This document shows positions 23,995 to 33,327 of a stretch of DNA of 64,000 nt, piece by piece. A model generated the notes under the pieces. That model saw only the letters and a program-made list of their open reading frames with translations, had not been told where the DNA came from and did not search any database. Each line of letters begins with the position of its first letter. Positions within the stretch are counted from its first letter, which is position 1. Both the position numbers and the translations under genes were made by a program. This DNA comes from Kribbella sp. VKM Ac-2569 (GTDB lineage: Bacteria > Actinomycetota > Actinomycetes > Propionibacteriales > Kribbellaceae): contig NZ_SGXJ01000007.1 of NCBI RefSeq assembly GCF_004216905.1, forward strand, positions 310,001-374,000. Direction: 5' to 3'.

Positions 23995-24243
23995 CGACGG
24001 TCCGTGGGGAAATGTCAAAACCACGTTGAGTAACCCGCACGCTGTGATTTGGTGCCCCCGCCATGGGGAATTCTGGGAATGCCTGGGGGTTGATCGTTGC
24101 GGTCCGCATGTGCGGGGGAGCGGTGGGTGACGCCGTTGTTGTTCCTCTGGTCGTGGGTACCGCAGGCATGGCACGATCGGCCACCAGAGGCACTACAGGG
24201 GACGCGCAATGGCGGGTGTCATGCACTGGACGAGTGAGGCTGT

Positions 24244-24963
24244 ATGAACGGGCGGACAGCGCAGGAAAGCCGAATCCCGACGAACGGGACCGGACCGGCC
24301 AACGGAGCCAACGGTCACGCTCCGCAACCAACCACTCACCTTGAACCACCGCAATCATCAGAGTGGCAAGCGGAGCAGCAGGTCGGTGAGATCCGCCTGG
24401 ACCAGCCGCAGGACGTCGTACCGCGTTCGGACTGGCTGTCCGAGGTGCGCGACAGGCCTCGGGAGCCGAGCGGTACGACGCTGCGCCAGTTCAACACGCC
24501 CGTCCGGGTCGACGAGATCGCGGTCGCGGCGATGACGCTCGCCGAGGACCTGCACGCTGCGACGCAGAACATGCCCGAGTCCGTCGAGCTGCGGCGCTTC
24601 CGGCGCGACCTCGACCTGGCGGCGACCACCTTCCGCGACCTGGCGACCAAGCTCGAGGTCACCGCCGGCAAGCTCGTCCGGCTGGCCGCGAACGAGGGAC
24701 AGGCCTGTGGCGTCGGCTGGGGTGTCTGTCCCGAGCACGGCCTGACGCTGATGAATGTCGGCGACACCGTGACCTGCCATGTTCTCGGCTGCGGCCGAGA
24801 GAACGTGGGTGAGGTGGAACGCTGCGTCCACCCGGTCGGGTACCGCGTCGTCGACGCCGCCGGCCCGTCGCTCCTGACCTGCGCGGGCCACGCGATCGCC
24901 TGCCGTCTCTACTTCGACAACCCGGTGATCACGGCGACCGCCGACAGCATGGAACTCTTCTAG
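24244..24963 (+). CDS. Hypothetical cysteine-rich protein
   Basis: A 239-residue protein I do not recognise by function. Residues 1-80 are low-complexity and polar. About 85-150 is a helical segment (RVDEIAVAAMTLAEDLHAATQNM...AATTFRDLATKLEVTAGKLVRLA). The last 85 residues hold seven Cys and several His in a zinc-binding-like pattern (CGVGWGVCPEHG, VTCHVLGCGRENVGEVERC, LTCAGHAIAC). GAGG 5 nt before ATG 24244 supports the start. The 250 bases before it contain no other gene I can support. It stands alone, so context gives no role; a zinc-ribbon-like structural or nucleic-acid-binding protein is possible. Confidence 0.75.
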   Translation: MNGRTAQESRIPTNGTGPANGANGHAPQPTTHLEPPQSSEWQAEQQVGEIRLDQPQDVVPRSDWLSEVRDRPREPSGTTLRQFNTPVRVDEIAVAAMTLAEDLHAATQNMPESVELRRFRRDLDLAATTFRDLATKLEVTAGKLVRLAANEGQACGVGWGVCPEHGLTLMNVGDTVTCHVLGCGRENVGEVERCVHPVGYRVVDAAGPSLLTCAGHAIACRLYFDNPVITATADSMELF

Positions 24964-25061
24964 CCCGTCGGCGCCGTCGGCCGCACCGAGGGGCGGGCAG
25001 GGACTGTGGCGAGCGTACAAACCTCTACAAAGTCCTGCAATAACTTGACTGTTGCGAACTC

Positions 25062-25090
25062 TTGACGCCATCTCGGGCCTGAACTTAGTT
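25062..25090 (+). promoter_or_regulatory. Sigma-70-type promoter of the xylose-type operon
   Basis: TTGACG at 25062-25067 and TTAGTT at 25085-25090 with a 17-bp spacer. The -10 overlaps the operator palindrome that starts at 25089. Confidence 0.65.
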
Positions 25091-25109
25091 TGTTGGTTCA
25101 ACAGACAAA
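25089..25109. promoter_or_regulatory. ROK-type operator palindrome
   Basis: A 21-bp imperfect palindrome: outer arms TTTGT/ACAAA, inner arms GTT/AAC, with two mismatched pairs on the way to the centre. It overlaps the -10 and transcription start and resembles XylR-type ROK sites. It lies 18 nt before the ROK gene, so autoregulation and xylose induction are likely. Confidence 0.65.
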
Positions 25110-25127
25110 ATCGGGAGGGGTGCCCAG

Positions 25128-26390
25128 ATGACGCTGACGGACGGCCGTCGCCCGGGGAGCCGGGGCGTTGCCGCCGATCACGTGTCGCTCCGGCGCAACA
25201 ACCTCTCGGTCGTACTGCGGCACGTCCGCGACCTGGGCCCCCGGTCCCGGGCCCGGATCGCGGAGGAGACCGGCCTGAACAAGGCGACCGTCAGCAGCCT
25301 CGTCGCCGAGCTCGTCGAACGCGGCCTGCTCCGCGAAGGCCTGGCCGATTCCAGCCGCGCCCTCGGCCGCCCGGGGCAGCTCGTCGAACTCGACGGCACC
25401 GGCGTCTGCGGCGTCGGCGCGGAGATCAACGTCGACTACCTCGCGGTCGCAGCCCTCGACCTGGCCGGCGACGTCGTGCTCGAGAAGCGGGTCCCGGTCG
25501 ACGTCGCACACCTCGAGCCCGGTCCGACGCTCGATCGGTTGGCCGAGCTGGTCCAGGAAGCCGTCACAGCCGTCGACGTGAGGCACGGACAGTTGGCCGG
25601 CGTCACGCTCGCCGTACCCGGGCTTGTGCGAGTGGAGACAGGGGAGTTGAAGCTGGCGCCCAACCTGGGATGGGGCGAGCTGTCCATCGCGCAGGAGATG
25701 CGCATGCGTCTGGGTGAGCCGACGTACCCGTTGCATGTGGACAACGAGGCGAACCTGGCGGCGCTGGCGGCGTACGCCGAACTTCGGCGGACCGAAGGCG
25801 AATCCATGCATGACCTCGTGCTGCTGACCGGAGCGGTCGGTGTCGGTGGTGGCGTGGTGGCCGGCGGGCATCTGATGCGCGGCGGGCACGGGTACAGCGG
25901 AGAGGTCGGGCACATGCCGGTCGCCCCGCCCGGGCGGACCTGCGGCTGCGGGCGGACCGGATGCTGGGAGACGGTCGTCGGGCTGACCGCACTGTTGCAC
26001 AAGGCAACGGACAGGGACGACCCGGTGCGGGACCCTTCGCTGGACGTGGAGCAACGGCTGGCCGGGATCATCCGGCGGGCCGAAGCGGGGGACGCGCGGA
26101 CGCTGTCCGCGCTGAAGGACGTCGGTACTTGGCTGGGGATTGGGGGAGCGATCCTGGTGAACATCCTGAACCCGGACGTGCTCGTGCTGGGTGGCTACTT
26201 CGCCGTCCTCGGGCCGTGGCTGAAAGAACCACTGGAGAAGGCGATTCAGGACCGGGTGATCGCACCGGACGGCGGCGGTTGCCGGGTCGTCCGGTCGGAG
26301 CTCGGTTTCGCGGCCGCCGTTCGCGGTGGCGCGCAGATCTCGCTCGATCAGGTCTTCGTGGATCCGACGCGGATCGGGGCCGCGTCATGA
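25128..26390 (+). CDS. ROK-family repressor of the xylose-type operon
   Basis: A 420-residue regulator with N-terminal winged HTH (RARIAEETGLNKATVSSLVAELVERGLL, about 40-75) and a ROK sensor domain containing VTLAVPGLV, GAVGVGGGVV, the zinc His in GEVGHM and an intact zinc loop CGCGRTGCWE around residue 270. GGGAGGGG 7 nt before ATG 25128 is a strong ribosome-binding site. It is the first gene of a seven-gene unit with a sugar ABC importer and xylose isomerase, and the palindrome before it is its likely own site. The stop overlaps the ATPase start as ATGA. Confidence 0.93.
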   Translation: MTLTDGRRPGSRGVAADHVSLRRNNLSVVLRHVRDLGPRSRARIAEETGLNKATVSSLVAELVERGLLREGLADSSRALGRPGQLVELDGTGVCGVGAEINVDYLAVAALDLAGDVVLEKRVPVDVAHLEPGPTLDRLAELVQEAVTAVDVRHGQLAGVTLAVPGLVRVETGELKLAPNLGWGELSIAQEMRMRLGEPTYPLHVDNEANLAALAAYAELRRTEGESMHDLVLLTGAVGVGGGVVAGGHLMRGGHGYSGEVGHMPVAPPGRTCGCGRTGCWETVVGLTALLHKATDRDDPVRDPSLDVEQRLAGIIRRAEAGDARTLSALKDVGTWLGIGGAILVNILNPDVLVLGGYFAVLGPWLKEPLEKAIQDRVIAPDGGGCRVVRSELGFAAAVRGGAQISLDQVFVDPTRIGAAS

Positions 26391-27889
26391 CGGACCTGCT
26401 GAACATGATGGGCATCGTCAAGGAGTTTCCCGGGGTACGGGCGCTCGACGGTGTGGATCTCGACGTACGTGCGGGTGAGGTGCACTGCCTGCTCGGGCAG
26501 AACGGCGCGGGCAAGTCCACGCTGATCCGGGTGCTGACCGGCGCACATCAGCCGGACGCGGGCATGATCCGGATCAACGACGAGGCGGTGCAGCTGAACA
26601 GCCCGACCGCGGCGATCCAGCGCGGTATCGCGGCGATCTACCAGGAGCTCGACCTGGTGCCGGACCTGACCGTTGCCGAGAACATCTTTCTCGGCCACGA
26701 ACCGTCCCGCTACGGCTTCAGCCGGACCCATGAGGCGAACACGAAGGCACGTTCGATCCTGCAGGGCCTCGGACACCCCGAGATCCCCACGCACCGTTCG
26801 GTCGGTTCGCTGCCGGCCGCCGGTCAGCAGGTCGTCAGCATGGCCCGCGCGCTGTCCCGCGAGGCCCGCCTGATCGTGATGGACGAGCCGTCCGCGGTAC
26901 TCGATCCGGAAGAGGTGTCGAACCTGTTCCGGGTCATCCGCGGCCTGACCGACAGCGGTGTCGCGGTCGTCTACATCTCGCACCGGCTCGAGGAGATCCG
27001 GGAGATCGGAGACCGGGTCACGGTGCTCAAGGACGGCGCGACCGTGGCGACCGGTCTCGACGCCCGCGAGACGCCGACCAAGGAACTCATCCAGTTGATG
27101 ACCGGGCGCTCGATCGAGTACGTGTTCCCGCCCCGCAACGAGGTCCCGGACACCGCGCCCGTCGTCCTAGAGGTCGTCGATCTGAGCCGGCCAGGCGAGT
27201 TCGCCGGGGTCGGGTTCGACGTTCGCGCCGGCGAGATCCTCGGCCTGGCCGGACTGGTTGGCTCCGGGCGTTCCGAAGTACTGGAGACCCTGTACGGCGC
27301 GCGGCGCGCGGCGACCGGATTCGTCCGGGTCGACGGTGCCGTGCTGCGGCCCGGCCGTGTGCAGGATGCGGTGAAGGCCGGCGTCGGACTCGCACCGGAG
27401 GAACGGAAGAGCCAGGCGCTGCTGCTCGACGAGGCGGTGTTCAAGAACATCACGGTGTCGACGTTGGGACGGTTCGCCAGCAGCGGGTTCCTGAACAGCC
27501 GGGCCGAGCGGGAAGAGGCCAGGAAGTTGGCCGTGGCGCTGGATGTGCGTCCTGCGGGCGTGGATCAGCCGGTGCGCAACCTGTCGGGTGGCAATCAGCA
27601 GAAGGTGGTGCTCGCGCGCTGGCTGCTCCGGGAGTGCCGGGTGCTGCTGCTCGACGAGCCGACACGGGGTGTCGACGTCGGTGCGCGATCGGAGATCTAC
27701 GGGCTGATCCGTTCGCTGGCGTCCAACGGGGTCGCGATCGTGCTGGTTTCCAGCGAGGTCGAGGAAGTGCTCGGTCTGTCCGACCGGGTCGTCGTACTGC
27801 GGGAGGGGCGTGCCGTCCACACAGGGCCCGCGCAAGAGATCGACGAGCACCAGGTCCTCGACCTGGTGATGGAAGGAAGTGCGAGGTGA
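26387..27889 (+). CDS. Sugar ABC importer ATPase, tandem domains (XylG/RbsA type)
   Basis: A 500-residue ATPase with two nucleotide-binding halves. The first has Walker A GQNGAGKST near residue 40 and LIVMDEPSAVLDPEE; its signature region is SLPAAGQQVVSMARA. The second has degenerate Walker A GLVGSGRSEVLE, an intact signature NLSGGNQQKVVLARWL and LLLDEPTRGVDVG. This asymmetry is normal for ribose/xylose-class ATPases. ATG 26387 overlaps the repressor stop; longer in-frame starts lie inside the repressor gene. It energises the permease encoded next. Confidence 0.94.
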   Translation: MTDLLNMMGIVKEFPGVRALDGVDLDVRAGEVHCLLGQNGAGKSTLIRVLTGAHQPDAGMIRINDEAVQLNSPTAAIQRGIAAIYQELDLVPDLTVAENIFLGHEPSRYGFSRTHEANTKARSILQGLGHPEIPTHRSVGSLPAAGQQVVSMARALSREARLIVMDEPSAVLDPEEVSNLFRVIRGLTDSGVAVVYISHRLEEIREIGDRVTVLKDGATVATGLDARETPTKELIQLMTGRSIEYVFPPRNEVPDTAPVVLEVVDLSRPGEFAGVGFDVRAGEILGLAGLVGSGRSEVLETLYGARRAATGFVRVDGAVLRPGRVQDAVKAGVGLAPEERKSQALLLDEAVFKNITVSTLGRFASSGFLNSRAEREEARKLAVALDVRPAGVDQPVRNLSGGNQQKVVLARWLLRECRVLLLDEPTRGVDVGARSEIYGLIRSLASNGVAIVLVSSEVEEVLGLSDRVVVLREGRAVHTGPAQEIDEHQVLDLVMEGSAR

Positions 27890-28938
27890 TGAGTGAGGCC
27901 AACACAACGGAAGAGGGTGGCACGACAGCATCGAAGCAGGACACCGTCACTCTGCCGGCGAGACCGCGCTCGAGGACCGACCTGCTGAGGTCGGGCTTCG
28001 GCCGCAACCTCGGGCTCGTCGTCGCCCTGGTGGTGCTGTGCCTTGTCGGCGTCGCGACCGCGGGTGACACGTTCGCGACCGGTGCGAACGTGCTGACGAT
28101 CCTCCGGCTGGCCGCGGTCGTCGGGGTGGTCAGCGTCGGGATGACGTTCGTCATCACCGGCGGCGGGATCGACCTGAGCGTCGGCGCGATGGTCGCGCTG
28201 GCGTCGGTCTGGGCGACCACGCTGGCGACCCAGCAGCTGGCCGTCGACTACGGCTGGATCTTCATGGTCAGTACGGCGCTCGTGGTCGGTGCCGCGTGCG
28301 GTCTGGTCAACGGCCTGCTGGTTGCCTACGGCAAGATCGTGCCGTTCGTCGCGACACTGGCGATGCTGGCGTCGGCCCGCGGCCTGGCCGAGATCATCTC
28401 CGACCGGAGGACCCAGATCATCACGGTCAACTCGTTCGCCGACTTCTTCGGCGGCTCGCTGATCGGCGTACCGGTCCTGATCTGGATCTTCCTGCTGGTC
28501 GCCGCGGCCGGCTGGGTGGTGCTGAACCGGACCACCTTCGGCCGCCGGACCTTCGCCGTCGGCGGGAACGCCGAAGCCGCCCGCCTGGCGGGCATCGAGG
28601 TCCAGCGGCACACCGTGGCGCTGTACGTCCTGGCCGGGCTGTGCTGCGGGATCGCCGCGGTGATGCTGATGGCGCGGACGACAACGGGGAGCTCGACCCA
28701 CGGTCAGTTGTACGAACTCGATGCGATCGCGGCGGTGGTGATCGGCGGCACGCTGCTGTCCGGTGGCCGCGGCACGATCGTCGGCACCGTGTTCGGCGTA
28801 CTGATCTTCACGACGTTGAACAACGTCTTCACCCTCAACAACCTGAGCATCTCCGCCCAGTCGGTGGCGAAGGGCGCGATCATCGTGGTCGCCGTCCTCC
28901 TCCAGCAACGGCTAGCTCGTCGTTCCACCAGTTCATAG
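27889..28938 (+). CDS. Sugar ABC importer permease (XylH/RbsC type)
   Basis: A 349-residue permease of the BPD_transp_2 family with about nine hydrophobic helices after a 45-residue charged cytoplasmic tail. Conserved blocks: FVITGGGIDLSVGAMVALAS, GLVNGLLVAYGKIVPFVATLAM and the cytoplasmic GGNAEAARLAGI loop that contacts the ATPase. ATG 27889 shares one base with the ATPase stop (TGATG); GTG 27886 is an in-frame alternative. Translation is probably coupled. Confidence 0.93.
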   Translation: MSEANTTEEGGTTASKQDTVTLPARPRSRTDLLRSGFGRNLGLVVALVVLCLVGVATAGDTFATGANVLTILRLAAVVGVVSVGMTFVITGGGIDLSVGAMVALASVWATTLATQQLAVDYGWIFMVSTALVVGAACGLVNGLLVAYGKIVPFVATLAMLASARGLAEIISDRRTQIITVNSFADFFGGSLIGVPVLIWIFLLVAAAGWVVLNRTTFGRRTFAVGGNAEAARLAGIEVQRHTVALYVLAGLCCGIAAVMLMARTTTGSSTHGQLYELDAIAAVVIGGTLLSGGRGTIVGTVFGVLIFTTLNNVFTLNNLSISAQSVAKGAIIVVAVLLQQRLARRSTSS

Positions 28939-28950
28939 AGGAGGACAACG

Positions 28951-29985
28951 ATGTCCCGAAGTTCCGTCCGAACAGTCGTGATCGCAGGGTTGGGTGTGCT
29001 CGCACTCGCCGCCTGCACGAGCAACACACCCAAGTCCGAGGACAAGGCCGCACCGGCCGAACAGGCCGCGGTCAAGAACGACGAGCCCGGTAAGAAGGTC
29101 AAGATCGGGTTCTCCGCACCGGCCGCCGACCACGGCTGGATGGGGGCCATCACCAAGGCCACCCAGGCCGAGGCGAAGAAGTACTCCGACGTCGAACTGA
29201 TCGTCGCCGAAGGCACCAACGACGTGAACCTGCAGATCAGCCAGGTCGAGACGTTCATCAACCAGAAGGTCGACGCGATCGTCCTGCTGCCGTTCGACGG
29301 GGCCGCGCTCACCCCGGTCGCGACGAAGGCGATGCAGGCCGGTATCACGGTCGTGAACGTGGACCGCGAGTTCGACAGTTCGTTCGCCGCCCGTACGACG
29401 GTGCTCGGCGACAACCACGGGATGGGCGTGTCGGCCGGCACGTACGTCTGCCAGCAACTGAAGGACAAGAAGGACGCGGTGGTCGCGGAGATCGCCGGGA
29501 TCGACTCGCTGCCGTTGACTCAGGACCGCAGCAAGGGCTTCAAGGAGGCGCTCGCCGACTGCGGTCTGAAGGTGAGCAACCGGGTGGCGGCCAAGTTCAC
29601 GGTCGAGTCCGGTGAGGAGGCCGCGACCAACCTGTTGCAGGCGGCGCCGAAGATCGACGCGATCTGGAACCACGACGACGACCAGGGCGTCGGCGTGATG
29701 GCCGCGATCAAGAACTCCGGCCGTAAGGAGTTCTTCGTGGTCGGCGGGGCCGGCTCGGCGAACGTGATGCGGGACATCAAGTCCGGCAACTCGTTGCTCA
29801 AGGCCACCGTCATCTACCCGTCCACCCAAGGCGCCGACGGCGTCCGGCTGGCGCGGCTGCTGGTGCAGAAGAAGGCCCTCGGCGACCTGGTGGAGGTCGA
29901 GGTGCCGCGCACCGTGCAGCTGTACGCGCCGGTGGTGACCAAGGACAACGTGGACCAGTATCTGCCCACCGCATTCGAGAGCTAG
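28951..29985 (+). CDS. Sugar-binding lipoprotein (RbsB/XylF-like)
   Basis: A 344-residue solute-binding protein with a lipoprotein signal ending LALAAC (Cys about residue 22), then a periplasmic-binding fold: KIGFSAPAADHGWMGAITKA, VDAIVLLPFDGAALTPV, IDAIWNHDDDQGVGVMAAI. It would capture a monosaccharide outside the membrane and deliver it to the permease encoded 12 nt upstream. GAGGAGG precedes the ATG. With xylose isomerase in the same unit, xylose is the best guess, but ligand residues cannot be assigned by eye. Confidence 0.92.
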   Translation: MSRSSVRTVVIAGLGVLALAACTSNTPKSEDKAAPAEQAAVKNDEPGKKVKIGFSAPAADHGWMGAITKATQAEAKKYSDVELIVAEGTNDVNLQISQVETFINQKVDAIVLLPFDGAALTPVATKAMQAGITVVNVDREFDSSFAARTTVLGDNHGMGVSAGTYVCQQLKDKKDAVVAEIAGIDSLPLTQDRSKGFKEALADCGLKVSNRVAAKFTVESGEEAATNLLQAAPKIDAIWNHDDDQGVGVMAAIKNSGRKEFFVVGGAGSANVMRDIKSGNSLLKATVIYPSTQGADGVRLARLLVQKKALGDLVEVEVPRTVQLYAPVVTKDNVDQYLPTAFES

Positions 29986-29992
29986 GAGAGTC

Positions 29993-31156
29993 ATGGAGAA
30001 CCTGGGCATCGGCCTGATCGGCTACGCGTTCATGGGGGCGGCCCATTCGCAGGCTTGGCGGAGCGCGCCGCGCTTCTTCGACCTGCCGCTGGACCCTGCC
30101 ATGAACGTGCTCTGCGGCCGCAACGCCGAGGCTGTTCGAGCGGCCGCGACGAAACTCGGCTGGAAGGAGACCGAGACCGACTGGCGCAAGCTGCTCGGTC
30201 GCGACGACGTCCAGCTGGTCGACGTGTGCACGCCGGGCGACAGTCACGCCGAGATCGCGATCGCAGCCCTGGAGGCCGGCAAGCACGTCCTGTGCGAGAA
30301 GCCGCTGGCCAACACCGTCGAGGAGGCCGAGGCGATGACCGCGGCCGCCGAGAAGGCCAAGGCGCAGGGGATCAGGTCGATGGTCGGGTTCACCTATCGC
30401 CGGGTGCCGGCCATCGGGCTGGCCCGCCGGCTCGTGGCCGACGGCAAGATCGGCACGATCCGGCACGTCCGGGCGCAGTACCTGCAGGACTGGATCGCCG
30501 ATCCGGAGGCGCCGCTGTCGTGGCGGCTGGACAAGGAGAAGGCCGGCTCGGGCGCGCTCGGCGACATCGGCGCGCACATCGTCGATCTGACCCAGTACAT
30601 CACCGGGGACACAATTGGTGAGGTGAGTGCGCGGCTCGAGACCTTTGTGAAGGAGCGACCGGTCGCTGCAGAGCACTCCGGGCTGTCCGGTACGGCGGGT
30701 GCCCAACGGGGACCCGTCACAGTCGACGACGCGGCCGTCTTCCTGGCCACGTTCCGCTCCGGCGCGCTGGGCGTCTTCGAAGCGACCCGCTTCGCCACCG
30801 GCCGGAAGAACGCGATCCGGATCGAGATCAACGGAAGCCTCGGCAGTCTGGCGTTCGACTTCGAGGACATGAACCTCCTGCACTACTACGACGCCACCGA
30901 AGACTCGAGGACGGCCGGCTTCCGCCGCATCCTCGCCACCGAACCCGACCACCCGTACGTCGCGGCGTGGTGGCCACCCGGCCACCTGCTCGGCTACGAG
31001 CACGGGTTCACCCATCAGGTCGTCGACCTGGTCACCGCGATCGCCGAAGGCGCCGATCCGGAACCGTCGTTCGCCGACGGGCTGCGAGTCCAGCGTGTGC
31101 TGGCCGCGGTCGAGGCCAGCTCGGCATCCCGACAATGGCAGGAGATTCCTGAATGA
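29993..31156 (+). CDS. Gfo/Idh/MocA-family NAD(P)-dependent oxidoreductase
   Basis: A 387-residue dehydrogenase with an N-terminal Rossmann fold (GLIGYAFMGAAHSQAW), DVCTPGDSHAEIAIAALEAGKHVLCEKPLA (family EKP motif, Lys about residue 100) and a C-terminal sugar-binding barrel with SWRLDKEKAGSGALGDIGAHIVDL (catalytic Asp/His region). It oxidises or epimerises a sugar or cyclitol. It is 7 nt after the binding-protein gene and overlaps xylA by ATGA, so it belongs to the same pathway. Its presence with xylose isomerase suggests the operon handles more than plain xylose. Confidence 0.9.
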   Translation: MENLGIGLIGYAFMGAAHSQAWRSAPRFFDLPLDPAMNVLCGRNAEAVRAAATKLGWKETETDWRKLLGRDDVQLVDVCTPGDSHAEIAIAALEAGKHVLCEKPLANTVEEAEAMTAAAEKAKAQGIRSMVGFTYRRVPAIGLARRLVADGKIGTIRHVRAQYLQDWIADPEAPLSWRLDKEKAGSGALGDIGAHIVDLTQYITGDTIGEVSARLETFVKERPVAAEHSGLSGTAGAQRGPVTVDDAAVFLATFRSGALGVFEATRFATGRKNAIRIEINGSLGSLAFDFEDMNLLHYYDATEDSRTAGFRRILATEPDHPYVAAWWPPGHLLGYEHGFTHQVVDLVTAIAEGADPEPSFADGLRVQRVLAAVEASSASRQWQEIPE

Positions 31157-32313
31157 ATGACTACACCCCGACCAAGGACGACAAGTTCTCCTTCGGTCTG
31201 TGGACCGTCGGCTGGGAAGGCGTCGACGTCTTCGGTACGGCGGTCCGCCCGAAGATGGACCCGGTGCACGCGGTCGAGAAGCTCGCCGAACTGGGCGCCG
31301 CGGCGGTCACGTTCCACGACGACGACGTCGTACCCGACGACTCCACCCGCGGGCAGGTGCTGGAGCGGTTCAGCAAGGCGCTGGCCGAGACCGGCATGGC
31401 CGTCGAGATGATGACCACGAACCTGTTCGCCCACCCGGTGTTCAAGGACGGCGGCCTGACCGCCAACGATCGCCAGGTACGGCGGTACGCGCTGGCGAAG
31501 GTGCTCCGCAACGTCGACCTCGCGGCCGAGTTGGGCGCGACGACGTACGTGCTGTGGGGCGGTCGTGAAGGCGCGGAGTCCGGCGGCTCGAAGGATGTGC
31601 GGGCCGCGCTCGATCGCTACAAGGAGTCGATGGACCTCCTGTGCGCGTACGTGCGCGAGCAGGGGTACGACATCCGGTTCGCGATCGAGCCGAAGCCGAA
31701 CGAGCCGCGCGGCGACATCCTGCTGCCGTCGATCGGGCACGCGATTGCCTTCATCAACGATCTCGCCGACCCCGAACTGGTCGGGATCAACCCCGAGGTC
31801 GGTCACGAGCAGATGGCGTCGCTGAACTACGCGCACGGGATCGCGCAGGCCTTGTGGCACGGGAAGCTGTACCACATCGACCTCAACGGGCAGCACGGTC
31901 CGCGGTTCGACCAGGACCTGCGGTTCGGCGCCGGGAACTTGCGCGAGGCGTTCTGGACTGTCGACGTACTGCAGGGAGCCGGGAGCTACCCGGCGTACGA
32001 CGGGCACATCCACTTCGACTACAAGCCGCCGCGGACCGAGGACGAGGAAGGCGTCTGGGAGACCGCGCGTGGCTGTATGCGGAACTACCTGATCCTGCGC
32101 GACAAGGTGCAGGCGTTCCGCGCCGACCCCGAGGTTGCGGAGGCGCTCGCCGTCGCACGTGTCGCGGAGCTGTCCGAAACCACCCTGGCCGAGGGTGAGT
32201 CGCTGGACGACCTCCGCAACGCGACGTACGACCCGAACGCGCTGGCCGAGCGTGGTCTCGGGTTCGAAAGGCTGGACCAGTTGGCGATGGAGCACCTGCT
32301 CGGTGTCCGGTAG
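31153..32313 (+). CDS. xylA: Xylose isomerase
   Basis: A 386-residue enzyme converting D-xylose to D-xylulose (and D-glucose to D-fructose), very close in length and motifs to the actinobacterial class I enzymes used as glucose isomerases. Active-site blocks: TFHDDDVVP (His and Asp near 54-57), WGGREGAES, IEPKPNEPRGD (metal-binding Glu), NPEVGHEQM (His/Glu), LYHIDLNGQ and FDQDLRFGAG (metal Asp residues), HFDYKPPRTED. ATG 31153 overlaps the oxidoreductase stop. No xylulokinase gene is adjacent, which is unusual for a xyl operon. Confidence 0.96.
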   Translation: MNDYTPTKDDKFSFGLWTVGWEGVDVFGTAVRPKMDPVHAVEKLAELGAAAVTFHDDDVVPDDSTRGQVLERFSKALAETGMAVEMMTTNLFAHPVFKDGGLTANDRQVRRYALAKVLRNVDLAAELGATTYVLWGGREGAESGGSKDVRAALDRYKESMDLLCAYVREQGYDIRFAIEPKPNEPRGDILLPSIGHAIAFINDLADPELVGINPEVGHEQMASLNYAHGIAQALWHGKLYHIDLNGQHGPRFDQDLRFGAGNLREAFWTVDVLQGAGSYPAYDGHIHFDYKPPRTEDEEGVWETARGCMRNYLILRDKVQAFRADPEVAEALAVARVAELSETTLAEGESLDDLRNATYDPNALAERGLGFERLDQLAMEHLLGVR

Positions 32314-32325
32314 GGAGTAGACGAC

Positions 32326-33327
32326 ATGGCACGACCGATCACGTTGTTCACCGGCCAGTGGGCCGACCTGCCGTTCGAGGAGGTGGCCCGGCTGGCGTCC
32401 TCGTGGGGATACGAGGGGCTGGAGATCGCCTGCTGGGGCGACCATCTCGACGTACGGCGGGCCGCCGAGGACCCGGCGTACGTCCGGGACCGGCTGGACA
32501 TCCTGGAGAAGCACAACCTGAAGGTGTGGACGATCTCCAACCACCTGCTCGGGCAGGCGGTCTGCGACGACCCGATCGACCAGCGGCACCAGGCGATCCT
32601 GCCCGCGCACATCTGGGGCGACGGCGATCCGGAAGGCGTCCGGCAGCGGGCGGCCGAGGAGATGAAGACGACCGCGCGGGCGGCGCGGGCGCTCGGCGTG
32701 GACGTGGTCGTCGGGTTCACCGGGTCGTCGATCTGGAAGACGATCGCGATGTTCCCGCCGGTGCCGCCGGCGATGATCGAGGCCGGGTACAAGGACTTCG
32801 CGGATCGGTGGAACCCGATCCTCGACGTGTTCGACGAGGTGGGCGTTCGCTTCGCCCATGAAGTGCATCCGTCGGAGATCGCGTACGACTACTGGTCGAC
32901 GACCGCGACGCTGGAGGCGATCGGGCACCGGGAGGCGTTCGGGCTGAACTGGGACCCGTCGCACTTCGTCTGGCAGGACCTCGACCCGGTCGGTTTCCTG
33001 TGGGACTTCAAGGACCGGATCTACCACGTCGACTGCAAGGACGCCAAGCGCCAGGTCGGCAACGGGCGGAACGGCCGGATGGGGTCGCACCTCGCCTGGG
33101 GCGACCCGCGCCGCGGCTGGGACTTCGTCTCGACCGGGCACGGGGACGTCCCGTGGGAGGCGTGTTTCCGGATGCTCAACTCGATCGGGTACGACGGCCC
33201 GATCTCGGTCGAGTGGGAAGACGCCGGGATGGACCGCCTCGTCGGCGCCGCCGAAGCCCTGCAGTTCGTTCGCTCCCTCGCGTTCGACCCGCCGACCGCT
33301 TCCTTTGACGCCGCGTTCTCGTCCTAG
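32326..33327 (+). CDS. Sugar phosphate isomerase/epimerase-like TIM barrel
   Basis: A 333-residue AP_endonuc_2 / IolE-IolI type barrel. Metal-ligand candidates: FAHEVHPSEIAYDYW (Glu/His near 180), LNWDPSHFVWQ (Asp/His near 210), YHVDCKDAK (His/Asp near 235) and ISVEWEDAGMDR (Glu near 290). It is last in the xylose-type operon, 12 nt after xylA. Such enzymes isomerise or dehydrate keto-sugars and inositol derivatives and often pair with Gfo/Idh dehydrogenases, as here. Its stop codon TAG interlocks with that of the opposing epoxide hydrolase gene through CTAG. Confidence 0.88.
   Translation: MARPITLFTGQWADLPFEEVARLASSWGYEGLEIACWGDHLDVRRAAEDPAYVRDRLDILEKHNLKVWTISNHLLGQAVCDDPIDQRHQAILPAHIWGDGDPEGVRQRAAEEMKTTARAARALGVDVVVGFTGSSIWKTIAMFPPVPPAMIEAGYKDFADRWNPILDVFDEVGVRFAHEVHPSEIAYDYWSTTATLEAIGHREAFGLNWDPSHFVWQDLDPVGFLWDFKDRIYHVDCKDAKRQVGNGRNGRMGSHLAWGDPRRGWDFVSTGHGDVPWEACFRMLNSIGYDGPISVEWEDAGMDRLVGAAEALQFVRSLAFDPPTASFDAAFSS

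Noticed and set aside
24063..24344. 93-codon frame before the cysteine-rich gene
   Set aside because: It overlaps the better-supported gene in another frame and has no ribosome-binding site or motif.
32260..32280. tRNA T-loop-like GGTTCGAAA
   Set aside because: Within xylA codons; no acceptor or anticodon stems can be drawn around it. No tRNA gene was found in the window.
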